From Blautia sp. An81 (GTDB lineage Bacteria > Bacillota > Clostridia > Lachnospirales > Lachnospiraceae): a DNA stretch of 64,000 nucleotides. The stretch is taken from contig NZ_NFHH01000008.1 of assembly GCF_002161285.1 (NCBI RefSeq), positions 107,443 to 171,442 on the forward strand, written 5' to 3'. This document shows positions 8,162 to 15,670 of this stretch, piece by piece. Every line of letters begins with the position of its first letter. Position 1 is the first letter of the stretch. Below the pieces are notes generated by a model. That model made no database searches, had not been told where the DNA came from, and saw only the letters and a program-made list of their open reading frames with translations. Made by a program: the position numbers and the translations under genes.

Positions 8162-9081
8162 TGAGTCAGTCTAGTAATGCAGCTACCATCAGCGGCCAGA
8201 AAACTATCAGCAGAGAGCAGCTTCTGGCTTTAAAAAAGGAAATGAATGCCAAGGCACTGACTAAGAGAAGAATCCGTACAGGGGGCCTTCTGGCAGGAAA
8301 CATTATATTTGCACTTTTGATCCTGCTTCCTTTGCTTTATGCAGTCAGCATTGCATTTATGCCTTCAGGAGAACTGTTTACCACTGAGCTGAATCTTCTT
8401 CCGAAGCATCCTACTTTGCAGAACTTTCAAGATGCATTTGTAAATGTACCTTTGCTGAGATTTATTGTTAACTCCTTTGTTATGGCAGGTTCCATTACTA
8501 TCGGGCAGATCATTACCTGTTCTCTTGCAGCTTTTGCTTTCTCCTTTTTGGAGTTTAAGGGAAGGAATGTACTGTTTATGATCGTTTTGGCGACTATGAT
8601 GGTTCCCGGGGAAGCAACAATAGTATCAAACTATCTGACTGTAGGTAATCTGGGAATGCTGGATACTTATCCTGTATTGATCGTGCCTTACCTGACATCA
8701 GCAATGGGAATTTTCCTGTTCCGTCAGTTTTATATGTCCTTCCCGATTTCTCTGTATGAATCAGCGAAACTGGACGGATGCAGCAATTTGAAATTTATTG
8801 TGCGGATCCTGATCCCGCTGACAAAATCTGCTATCGGAGCAATGGCTGTATATACCTTTATCAATGCATGGAATATGTATATGTGGCCTTTGCTGGTAAC
8901 CGGTTCTAATGAGATGAGAACAGTGCAGATCGGTATCAGTATGCTGAACAGTGTGGATTCCCAGTCACTGACTATGATGGTGGCAGGTGTGGTAATTGTT
9001 ATTATTCCCTCAATTTCTATCTTTATTGTGGGACAGAAACAGCTGATCCGGGGTATGTTCTCCGGTGCGGTAAAAGGTTAA
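8161..9081 (+). CDS. ABC importer permease, UgpE/MalG type
   Basis: The protein is 306 residues. A roughly 40-residue cytoplasmic lead precedes six predicted helices, and the EAA loop is seen as YESAKLDGCS...LIPLTKSA. The C-terminus GMFSGAVKG is typical of MalG/UgpE/AraQ permeases. It forms the heterodimeric channel with the preceding permease. ATG 8161 overlaps the previous stop by one base. Confidence 0.92.
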   Translation: MSQSSNAATISGQKTISREQLLALKKEMNAKALTKRRIRTGGLLAGNIIFALLILLPLLYAVSIAFMPSGELFTTELNLLPKHPTLQNFQDAFVNVPLLRFIVNSFVMAGSITIGQIITCSLAAFAFSFLEFKGRNVLFMIVLATMMVPGEATIVSNYLTVGNLGMLDTYPVLIVPYLTSAMGIFLFRQFYMSFPISLYESAKLDGCSNLKFIVRILIPLTKSAIGAMAVYTFINAWNMYMWPLLVTGSNEMRTVQIGISMLNSVDSQSLTMMVAGVVIVIIPSISIFIVGQKQLIRGMFSGAVKG

Positions 9082-9101
9082 TTGAAAAAAGGAGAGTAAG
9101 A

Positions 9102-10508
9102 ATGAAGAAAAAAATCGTATCTTTATTATTGACAGGCGTTATGGCAGCAGGCGCACTGGCTGGCTGCGGCGGACAGAGCATTGCTGATCAGCAGGCGGCA
9201 GGTGATACCACTGCAGATTCTGCAGAGGGCGAAGCCGCTGAAGAAACAGTGACAATGGCGGCAGCCGATGAGGTAGACGGTACAGAGATCACCTTCTGGC
9301 ATTCTATGGGCGGCGTAAACGGCCAGGCTATTGATGAGCTGGTAAACCGGTTCAATGAAGAGAATGAACTGGGAATCACCGTTGTATCTGAGTATCAGGG
9401 GGAATATGATGACGCCCTGAACAAGCTGAGAAGTGCCCAGATCGGAAACATGGGTGCAGATCTGGTACAGGTATATGAGATCGGTACAAGATTCATGATC
9501 GATTCCGGCTGGATCATTCCCATGCAGGAGATGATCGACCAGGATAATTATGATGTTTCCCAGATCGAGCCAAACCTGGCAGCTTACTATACTATTGACG
9601 ATCAGCTTTATTCCATGCCTTTTAACTCCTCTACTCCTCTTATGTATTATAATGTAGATATGTTTGAGCAGGCAGGGATTACAGAGATTCCTACCAGCCT
9701 GGAAGGAATTCTGGAGATCGGTGATCAGCTGCTGAATGAAGGCGGCGCCGGAGAAGTTATGTCTCTGTCTATCTATGGATGGTTCTTTGAACAGTTCCTT
9801 GGAAAACAGGGCCTTGATTATGCAAACAACGGTAACGGAAGAGAAGAGGCTGCTACAGCAGTTGCTTTTGATGAGAACGGCGGAGCTGCAAATATCCTGA
9901 ACGCATGGAAAGATCTTTCTGACGCAGGATATGCGCCTATCGTTGGTAAAGGTGGAGATGCAGGTCTTGCAGATTTCTCCGCAGGAAAATCTGCCATTAC
10001 TCTGGCATCTACAGCTTCTCTGAAACAGATCCTTCAGGATGTAAACGGAAAATTTGAAGTAGGTACCGCTTACTTCCCATCTATTACAGATGAAGACCAG
10101 GGCGGCGTATCTATCGGCGGCGCTTCTCTGTGGGCACTGAACAACAACGATCCTAAGAAATTAAGAGCTACCTGGGAGTTTGTGAAATTTATGATCTCTC
10201 CGGAGTCTCAGGCTTACTGGAATGCACAGACCGGATATTTCCCTGTAACTGTTGCAGCTCAGGAAGAGCAGGTATTCAAAGATAACATTGCTCAGTATCC
10301 TCAGTTCCAGACAGCTATCGACCAGCTCCATGATTCTTCACCGGAGTATGTAGGAGCACTGTTAAGCGTCTTCTCTGAGGCAAGGGCAACTGTGGAGTCA
10401 GAGATTGAGAGTATGCTGAACGGTGAAGTGAATGTAGATGAAGCTGTATCCAATATGGCCGATACCATTAACAAGTCCATTGAGGAATACAATCTGGTAA
10501 ATGGCTGA
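9102..10508 (+). CDS. ABC importer substrate-binding lipoprotein, UgpB-like
   Basis: This 468-residue lipoprotein has a lipobox LAGC with the modified cysteine at about residue 22, then a Ser/Ala/Glu-rich linker, then a family 1 (SBP_bac_1/SBP_bac_8) binding domain beginning around EITFWHSMGG. The WHSMGG segment and overall length resemble glycerol-3-phosphate binding UgpB proteins (by-eye judgement). It follows the permeases by 20 bases with a GGAGAG ribosome site. Binding-protein genes are usually the most highly translated member of such operons. Confidence 0.9.
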   Translation: MKKKIVSLLLTGVMAAGALAGCGGQSIADQQAAGDTTADSAEGEAAEETVTMAAADEVDGTEITFWHSMGGVNGQAIDELVNRFNEENELGITVVSEYQGEYDDALNKLRSAQIGNMGADLVQVYEIGTRFMIDSGWIIPMQEMIDQDNYDVSQIEPNLAAYYTIDDQLYSMPFNSSTPLMYYNVDMFEQAGITEIPTSLEGILEIGDQLLNEGGAGEVMSLSIYGWFFEQFLGKQGLDYANNGNGREEAATAVAFDENGGAANILNAWKDLSDAGYAPIVGKGGDAGLADFSAGKSAITLASTASLKQILQDVNGKFEVGTAYFPSITDEDQGGVSIGGASLWALNNNDPKKLRATWEFVKFMISPESQAYWNAQTGYFPVTVAAQEEQVFKDNIAQYPQFQTAIDQLHDSSPEYVGALLSVFSEARATVESEIESMLNGEVNVDEAVSNMADTINKSIEEYNLVNG

Positions 10509-10562
10509 GACAGAGAAACCGCTGGGCAGTGACGGGGGATCTTTATAAAGAATTTCCCAACC

Positions 10563-10590
10563 TTGCACATTGGAAACATCATGTTATAAT
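10563..10590 (+). promoter_or_regulatory. Sigma-A type promoter for the GDPD gene
   Basis: TTGCAC at 10563 and TATAAT at 10585 are separated by 16 bases. It provides a second start inside the importer region, so the GDPD-phosphatase pair can be made independently. Confidence 0.65.
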
Positions 10591-10610
10591 AGCCGTAGAC
10601 AGGTAAATGA

Positions 10611-10637
10611 GGGCCGCCCCTTTACGGGCGGTCTTCT
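10611..10637 (+). terminator. GC-rich leader hairpin (attenuator-like)
   Basis: GCCGCCC pairs with GGGCGGT around a short TTTAC-type loop, followed by CTTCTTT. It lies about 15 bases after the predicted transcription start and 60 bases before the GDPD start. It could be a weak terminator of the importer operon or an attenuator. Confidence 0.45.
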
Positions 10638-10700
10638 TTGTACCTCAGACTTGGAAGGATAAGCAGTCAGACAAAATATCGGAAAGAAGGAAAAGAAATT

Positions 10701-11441
10701 ATGACAAAAGTATTTGCACACAGAGGCGCCAGCGGATATGCGCCGGAAAATACGCTTCAGGCTTTTCATCTGGCCCAGGAGCAGGGAGCAGACGGGATCG
10801 AACTGGATGTCCAGCTTACAAAAGACGGGGAAGTGGTGGTGATCCACGATGAGACCATTGACCGGACCAGCACGGGCAAAGGCTATGTAAGAGACTATAC
10901 CCTGGCAGAACTGAAAAAATTTTCTTTCCATAATCATATGGAAAAATATAAAGGGGTAAAGATCCCTACTTTAAGGGAAGTGCTGGAACTGGTAAAGCCG
11001 GGAAAGATGGAAGTGAATATTGAACTGAAGACCGGAATCTTCTGGTATCCGGATATTGAAGAAAAGACTATGAAGATCGTAAAGGAAGCAGGCATGGAAG
11101 ACCGGGTGATCTATTCTTCTTTTAACCACTACAGCGTGCAGAAGGTACGGAGCCTGGACGAGAAAGCGGAAACCGCTTATTTATACAGCGATGTGATGCT
11201 GGATGTGGAAAAGTATGCTCAGAATACAGGGGTATGTGGATTGCACCCGGCAGTTTTTCATCTGTATATGGCGGACTTTCTGGAAAAATATAAGGCAAGC
11301 GGCCTGAAAGTCCGGGTATGGACGGTAAACCGTGAAAAGGATATGAAAAAATTCATAGAGGAAGATCTGGAAGCCGTGATCACCAATTATCCGGATACTG
11401 CCCTTACTGTGAGAAGGCAGGTGGAAAATGCTGCAGGATAA
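10701..11441 (+). CDS. Glycerophosphodiester phosphodiesterase
   Basis: The start is taken as ATG 10701 (MTKVFAHRGASG), with GAAAGAAGGAAAAG upstream. The same frame extends upstream but has no ribosome site. The 246-residue protein opens with the GDPD hallmark HRGASGYAPENT, then has an ELDVQLTKDG metal-site stretch and a VIHDETIDRT catalytic histidine. This GDPD domain hydrolyses glycerophosphodiesters to sn-glycerol-3-phosphate plus an alcohol. There is no signal peptide, so the enzyme is cytoplasmic and acts on imported diesters. The gene overlaps the following HAD gene by 14 bases. Confidence 0.93.
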   Translation: MTKVFAHRGASGYAPENTLQAFHLAQEQGADGIELDVQLTKDGEVVVIHDETIDRTSTGKGYVRDYTLAELKKFSFHNHMEKYKGVKIPTLREVLELVKPGKMEVNIELKTGIFWYPDIEEKTMKIVKEAGMEDRVIYSSFNHYSVQKVRSLDEKAETAYLYSDVMLDVEKYAQNTGVCGLHPAVFHLYMADFLEKYKASGLKVRVWTVNREKDMKKFIEEDLEAVITNYPDTALTVRRQVENAAG

Positions 11442-12237
11442 TGGATTTATAAAAGATAAGCGCCTCTTCCTCCTGGATATTGACGGCACGGTGTGCATTG
11501 GACAGCGGCTGATCGACGGCACCAGAGAATTTCTGAAGGCAGTGAAGAACAGCGGCGGACAGTTTGCCTTTATTACCAATAATTCTACAAGAAGTATAGA
11601 AGATTATATCCTGTCTTTCCAGAAACTGGGAGTGATGACAGACTATACCAATTTTGTCACCGCCTCTTTTGCCACGGTCCAGTATCTGAAAAAGCACTAT
11701 GACGGAAAGCTGATCTATGTGATGGGAACCAAATCTTTGATCCGGGAGTTGAAAAAGAATAAGATCCATGTAACAACAGACTGTATGGATGAGGATATTG
11801 CCTGTGTCCTGGTTTCCTATGACAACCAGCTGACCTATGAAAAGATACAGGACACCTGTCAGGTCCTGAGCACCTGTAAGGTAGATTACCTGGCTACTAA
11901 TCTGGACTATGTGTGCCCTATCGAATTCGGCTATGTGCCGGACTGCGGGGCCATCTGCCAGATGCTGGAACATGCGGTGAAGAGAAAACCAATCTATCTT
12001 GGAAAACCGGGCACTGCCATGGTAGATTATGCCCTGAAGCTGAACCATTTCTCCAGAGAGGAAACCCTGGTAGTGGGGGACCGGCTTTACACAGATATCC
12101 TCTGCGGCCATAACGCCGGTGTGGAAACCGCTCTGGTCCTTACAGGAGAGGCCACAAGAGAGGAAGGAGAAGCCTGTGAATACGGGCCGGATTATATATT
12201 CCGCTCCATTGAAGAATTGTATAAAGCGTGGCTGTAA
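11428..12237 (+). CDS. NagD-like HAD phosphatase (IIA subfamily)
   Basis: This 269-residue HAD hydrolase has motif I DIDGTV at about residue 15-20, motif II in ITNNSTRS, and motifs III/IV in the GKPGTAMVD and VVGDRLYTDI stretches. The IIA cap type fits NagD, p-nitrophenylphosphatase and glycerol-phosphate phosphatases. The 14-base overlap with the GDPD gene implies co-translation. Context suggests that it dephosphorylates the glycerol phosphate released by GDPD, but phosphoglycolate or sugar phosphates are also possible for this family. No clear terminator follows. Confidence 0.88.
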   Translation: MLQDNGFIKDKRLFLLDIDGTVCIGQRLIDGTREFLKAVKNSGGQFAFITNNSTRSIEDYILSFQKLGVMTDYTNFVTASFATVQYLKKHYDGKLIYVMGTKSLIRELKKNKIHVTTDCMDEDIACVLVSYDNQLTYEKIQDTCQVLSTCKVDYLATNLDYVCPIEFGYVPDCGAICQMLEHAVKRKPIYLGKPGTAMVDYALKLNHFSREETLVVGDRLYTDILCGHNAGVETALVLTGEATREEGEACEYGPDYIFRSIEELYKAWL

Positions 12238-12282
12238 TGCGACATCCCCGTTTTTTTTTCACTGTTTCGAGAAAGAATTCAA

Positions 12283-12311
12283 TTGAAGCCTTGCTGCTGG
12301 GATAGTATAAT
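12283..12311 (+). promoter_or_regulatory. Sigma-A type promoter for the isomerase gene
   Basis: TTGAAG at 12283 and TATAAT at 12306 are separated by 17 bases, giving a start near 12318 and a leader of about 110 nt. Confidence 0.7.
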
Positions 12312-12317
12312 AAAAGA

Positions 12318-12428
12318 ACATCAGGATATCAGGGCGAAAAAGCTGGAAAGCCGACCCAGGATCACCTGCAAAAGCAGATACGGCTCTGGGACCCGTTAAA
12401 ATATGAAGAAAGCAGCGAGGTAATGAAA
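12318..12428 (+). promoter_or_regulatory. Structured 5' leader with competing stems
   Basis: AGCCG (12349-12353) can pair with CGGCT (12381-12385), and CCCAG (12355-12359) can pair with CTGGG (12386-12390). The order of the strands makes the two pairings cross, and with no linker between the 3' strands they are probably mutually exclusive. A small CTGC-AAAA-GCAG hairpin (12366-12377) sits between. I compared it mentally with common riboswitch cores and could not assign it. Confidence 0.4.
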
Positions 12429-13682
12429 ATGAGCGAGATATTGAAAAAATATCAGATTGACACAGAAGAAAACAAAAAATTTCAGGATGAGATCCGGGAA
12501 AACCTTTTGAACTTCGGACACAGATTTCCGTCTCCCAAGGGCAGTTCCTATTATCTGGGAGATGACGGAACCCCTTGGAAGGAAAGAAACCGTGAGACCT
12601 GGATCACTTCCAGGATGACCCATGTATATAGTATCGGCACTTTTCTGGGACACCCGGGCAGCGAGGAGCTGGCGGATGCAGGGCTGAAAGGTCTTCGTGA
12701 AGAACTTCACGATACCGAAAACGGAGGCTGGTATGCAGGCCTTACAGCAGAGGACCAGATCCTTCCAAATAAACAGTGTTACGCCCATGCCTTTGTGATC
12801 CTGGCAGCAACATCGGCACTTCTGGCAGGAAGACCGGGAGCAGAGGAACTTTTAAAGGATGCCCTGAAGCTCTATGATCTTCGGTTCTGGAATGAGGAAG
12901 AAGGACTTTCCTGTGATACTTGGAATACAGAATTCACGGTATTGGATGACTATCGGGGACTGAACGCCAATATGCATACAGTAGAGGCTTTTCTGGCGGT
13001 AGCTGATGCTGCCGGAAAGGAAGAATACAGAGTGAGATCGGGCAGGATCATTGACCATGTACTGGGATGGGCTTCAGATAACCAGTGGAGGATTCCGGAG
13101 CATTTCACCAAAGACTGGACACCGGATCTGGAATGTAATAAGGATCAGCCGGCAGATCAGTTTAAGCCATACGGGGCTACTCCGGGACACGGTATTGAAT
13201 GGGCAAGATTGATCACACAGTGGGCTCTGTCTACATATAAGGAAGACACTCAGGGAGCTGCCAGGTACATAGAAGCAGCAGAAAATCTCTTTAACCGTGC
13301 AGTGAAAGACGCATGGAACGCAGATGGAGCTCCCGGTATTGTTTATACTACAGATTGGGAAGGCAAACCGGTAGTCCATGACCGTATGCACTGGACTCTG
13401 GCAGAGGCGATCAATACCTCCTCTGTGCTGTACCACGTTACAGGAAAAGCGGAGTATGGCCAGTATTACGCAGAGTTTATGAAGTATCTGGACGAGACGG
13501 TCATGGATCATTTCAATGGTTCCTGGTTCCATCAGCTGGACGAACACAACCAGGTGATCGGTACTGTATGGCCGGGAAAATCAGATTTGTATCATGCTTT
13601 TCAGTCTACGCTGATTCCATTTTATTCTCCAGCATTGTCCATTGCGGCAGCAGTGGCTTCCTTCCGCCGCCTTGGAGACTGA
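12429..13682 (+). CDS. AGE-superfamily aldose-ketose isomerase, YihS-like
   Basis: Of two in-frame ATGs, the second (12429) has the better spacing from GCGAGG. The 417-residue protein aligns along its length, by eye, with YihS: WITSRMTHVYS, NANMHTVEAF, TPGHGIEWARL and SDLYHAFQ. These carry the counterparts of the conserved Arg and three His of the active site (Arg55, His176, His248, His383 in YihS numbering). YihS interconverts sulfoquinovose/sulfofructose and mannose/fructose. The two glutamines that I recall contacting the sulfonate (Gln362, Gln379) are His and Ser here, so a mannose-type isomerase is likelier than a sulfoquinovose isomerase. No sulfoglycolytic genes are nearby. The gene stands alone behind its own promoter. 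Confidence 0.85.
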   Translation: MSEILKKYQIDTEENKKFQDEIRENLLNFGHRFPSPKGSSYYLGDDGTPWKERNRETWITSRMTHVYSIGTFLGHPGSEELADAGLKGLREELHDTENGGWYAGLTAEDQILPNKQCYAHAFVILAATSALLAGRPGAEELLKDALKLYDLRFWNEEEGLSCDTWNTEFTVLDDYRGLNANMHTVEAFLAVADAAGKEEYRVRSGRIIDHVLGWASDNQWRIPEHFTKDWTPDLECNKDQPADQFKPYGATPGHGIEWARLITQWALSTYKEDTQGAARYIEAAENLFNRAVKDAWNADGAPGIVYTTDWEGKPVVHDRMHWTLAEAINTSSVLYHVTGKAEYGQYYAEFMKYLDETVMDHFNGSWFHQLDEHNQVIGTVWPGKSDLYHAFQSTLIPFYSPALSIAAAVASFRRLGD

Positions 13683-13767
13683 AAGATCCATCCAGCGTCA
13701 TTAGTTTGAAAATGATCGTGTCAGTACACTAGTGTACCAGGACTCAGGAAAAATAAATTACAGATTA

Positions 13768-13822
13768 CGGAGCTATTGCATTAATATTCCCGGTTTTCAT
13801 TAATGCAATAGCTCCGTTTTAT
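13768..13822 (+). repeat. Short hairpin with the ends of the MITE-like repeat; likely terminator
   Basis: A perfect 18-bp inverted pair (CGGAGCTATTGCATTAAT at 13768-13785 and its complement at 13799-13816) surrounds a 13-base loop and is followed by TTTTATT. The stem sequence matches the outer ends of the repeats at 5.9 and 37.0 kb (GAGCTGTTGCATTGAT, GGCTGTCACATTAGTCA). It may be an internally deleted copy that now serves as terminator for the isomerase gene. Confidence 0.6.
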
Positions 13823-13882
13823 TCTATAGGAGCTGCTGCACACAAAGTCCTCAAGCTCCTTGAGATTGAGAAGAGGTAAAGA

Positions 13883-13925
13883 TTGACATGGATTTAATTG
13901 AGACATACAATAGTTGTATATACAA
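13883..13925 (+). promoter_or_regulatory. Promoter with overlapping palindromic operator
   Basis: TTGACA at 13883 and TACAAT at 13906 have ideal 17-bp spacing. Three alternating half sites, ATACAA, TTGTAT and ATACAA, cover the -10 and start site at 13905-13925 and form two overlapping palindromes. Their position suits a repressor. The MarR protein encoded at the end of this operon is the obvious candidate (inference). Confidence 0.75.
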
Positions 13926-13942
13926 TAATTGGAGGTGCAACT

Positions 13943-15670
13943 ATGCTTCGAAGGCTTTTTTCCTATATGCATCAGTATAAAAAATATGCGCTGCTGGCTC
14001 TTATCTGTATCAGTGCAGAGTCTGTTTTTGAGCTGATCGTTCCCCTTATTATGGCGGACCTGGTAGATATTGGAGTGGCTGCAGGGGACAAAGAGTATAT
14101 TTTCAGAAAAGGTCTGGAGATGGTTATCTGCGGTATCATTGCCCTGATCCTGGGTGTGGGAAGCGCCAGGTTTGCGGCCCTGGCAGGACAGGGATTGGGT
14201 GCGGAGCTCCGCCGGGCAGAATATGAGAAGCTTCAGAAATATTCCTTTTCCAATATTGACCATTTTCGGGTATCTTCCCTTGTCACCAGGCTGACAAGCG
14301 ATGTGACTAATATTCAGAATACCGTTTCCACAGGAATGCGGCCTTTCTGCAGAGGGCCGGTGATGTTGGTGGCGGCTACAGCCGTGGCCTTTTCCATCAA
14401 CCGGGAACTGGCGGTGGTGTTTCTGGTAGCCCTTCCTGTTCTGGCCTGTCTGCTGTTTTGTATCACTATGAAGGTCCGCCCTCTTTATGGTGTCATGCAG
14501 GAGGCCATTGATAATGTGAACCGGATCATACAGGAAAACCTGGCGGCAGTTCGTGTGGTAAAGGCTTATGTAAGAGGAGATTACGAAAATGCCAAGTTTG
14601 AGGAAGGAAATGAGAACCTGAAGGAACAGTCGGAAAGGGCCTTCCGGCTGGCGGCTTTGAATATGCCTGCCATGCAGTTCGTCATGTACGGGACGATCCT
14701 GAGTATCCTCTGGTTTGGCGGAGGACTGATCAACACAGGAAAAATGGAAGTAGGGGAGCTGACAGGATTTCTCAGCTATGTACTCCAGATTTTGAATTCT
14801 CTGATGATGATTTCAAATGTATTTCTGATGATGACCCGCTCTATTGCTTCAGGAGTCCGGATTATGGAAGTGATTGATGAGAAAGTAGACATTACAGATG
14901 AAAAGGCCAGAGACATTCAGGTAGAACGGGGAGAAATCGACTTTGACCATGTATGGTTTAAATATAAAAAGGATGCTGAAGAGTATGTTCTTTCCGATAT
15001 TTCCTTCCATATAGAGCCGGGACAGACTCTGGGGATCATCGGGCAGACAGGCTCTGCCAAGACAACTCTGGTCCAGCTGATCCCCAGGCTTTATGAGGCA
15101 GAGAGGGGAATTGTCCGGGTAGATGGAATACCGGTGGAGGAGTATCCTATGGAACATTTAAGAGATGCCATTGCCATGGTGCTCCAGAAAAATACCCTGT
15201 TTTCCGGAAGCCTTCTTTCAAATCTGAAATGGGGAAATGAAAATGCATCTCAGGAGGAAGTGGAACTGGCCTGCAGGATTGCCTGTGCAGATGAATTTAT
15301 TTCCAGGCTGCCCCAGGGTTACGAAACAGAAATGGGGCAGGGCGGAGTAAATGTATCCGGAGGGCAGAAGCAGAGACTATGTATTGCCAGAGCTCTGCTG
15401 AAGCGTCCCAGAGTGCTGATACTGGACGACTCCACCAGTGCCGTTGACACGGCTACAGAGGGGAAGATCCGTGAGAGATTGAAAACATACCTGCCGGATA
15501 TGACAAAGATCATCATTGCGCAGAGGATTTCTTCTGTACGCCATGCAGACCAGATCCTTATCCTGGATGATGGAAAGGTAAATGATATAGGAACCCATGA
15601 AGCCCTGCTGGAGAGAAATGAGATCTACCGGCAGATCTATGATTCACAGAAGGAAGGAGTGGAGCTGTAA
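13943..15670 (+). CDS. Heterodimeric ABC exporter subunit, degenerate-site half
   Basis: The start is ATG 13943 behind GGAGGTG (a longer frame from 13898 would overlap the operator). The 575-residue protein has a six-helix exporter domain and then an ATPase domain with the variant Walker A GQTGSAKTT, signature VSGGQKQRL and Walker B ending LILDDSTS. The catalytic glutamate is Asp, as in the inactive nucleotide site of heterodimers like TM287/288 or BmrCD (family knowledge). It pairs with the next gene, whose ATG overlaps this stop. Likely substrates are drugs or other amphiphiles. Confidence 0.92.
   Translation: MLRRLFSYMHQYKKYALLALICISAESVFELIVPLIMADLVDIGVAAGDKEYIFRKGLEMVICGIIALILGVGSARFAALAGQGLGAELRRAEYEKLQKYSFSNIDHFRVSSLVTRLTSDVTNIQNTVSTGMRPFCRGPVMLVAATAVAFSINRELAVVFLVALPVLACLLFCITMKVRPLYGVMQEAIDNVNRIIQENLAAVRVVKAYVRGDYENAKFEEGNENLKEQSERAFRLAALNMPAMQFVMYGTILSILWFGGGLINTGKMEVGELTGFLSYVLQILNSLMMISNVFLMMTRSIASGVRIMEVIDEKVDITDEKARDIQVERGEIDFDHVWFKYKKDAEEYVLSDISFHIEPGQTLGIIGQTGSAKTTLVQLIPRLYEAERGIVRVDGIPVEEYPMEHLRDAIAMVLQKNTLFSGSLLSNLKWGNENASQEEVELACRIACADEFISRLPQGYETEMGQGGVNVSGGQKQRLCIARALLKRPRVLILDDSTSAVDTATEGKIRERLKTYLPDMTKIIIAQRISSVRHADQILILDDGKVNDIGTHEALLERNEIYRQIYDSQKEGVEL

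Noticed and set aside
6147..10508. Assignment as a maltose/multiple-sugar importer
   Set aside because: Possible from the ATPase and permeases alone, but the adjacent GDPD and phosphatase and the UgpB-like binding protein make a glycerophosphate substrate more likely; kept only as an alternative.
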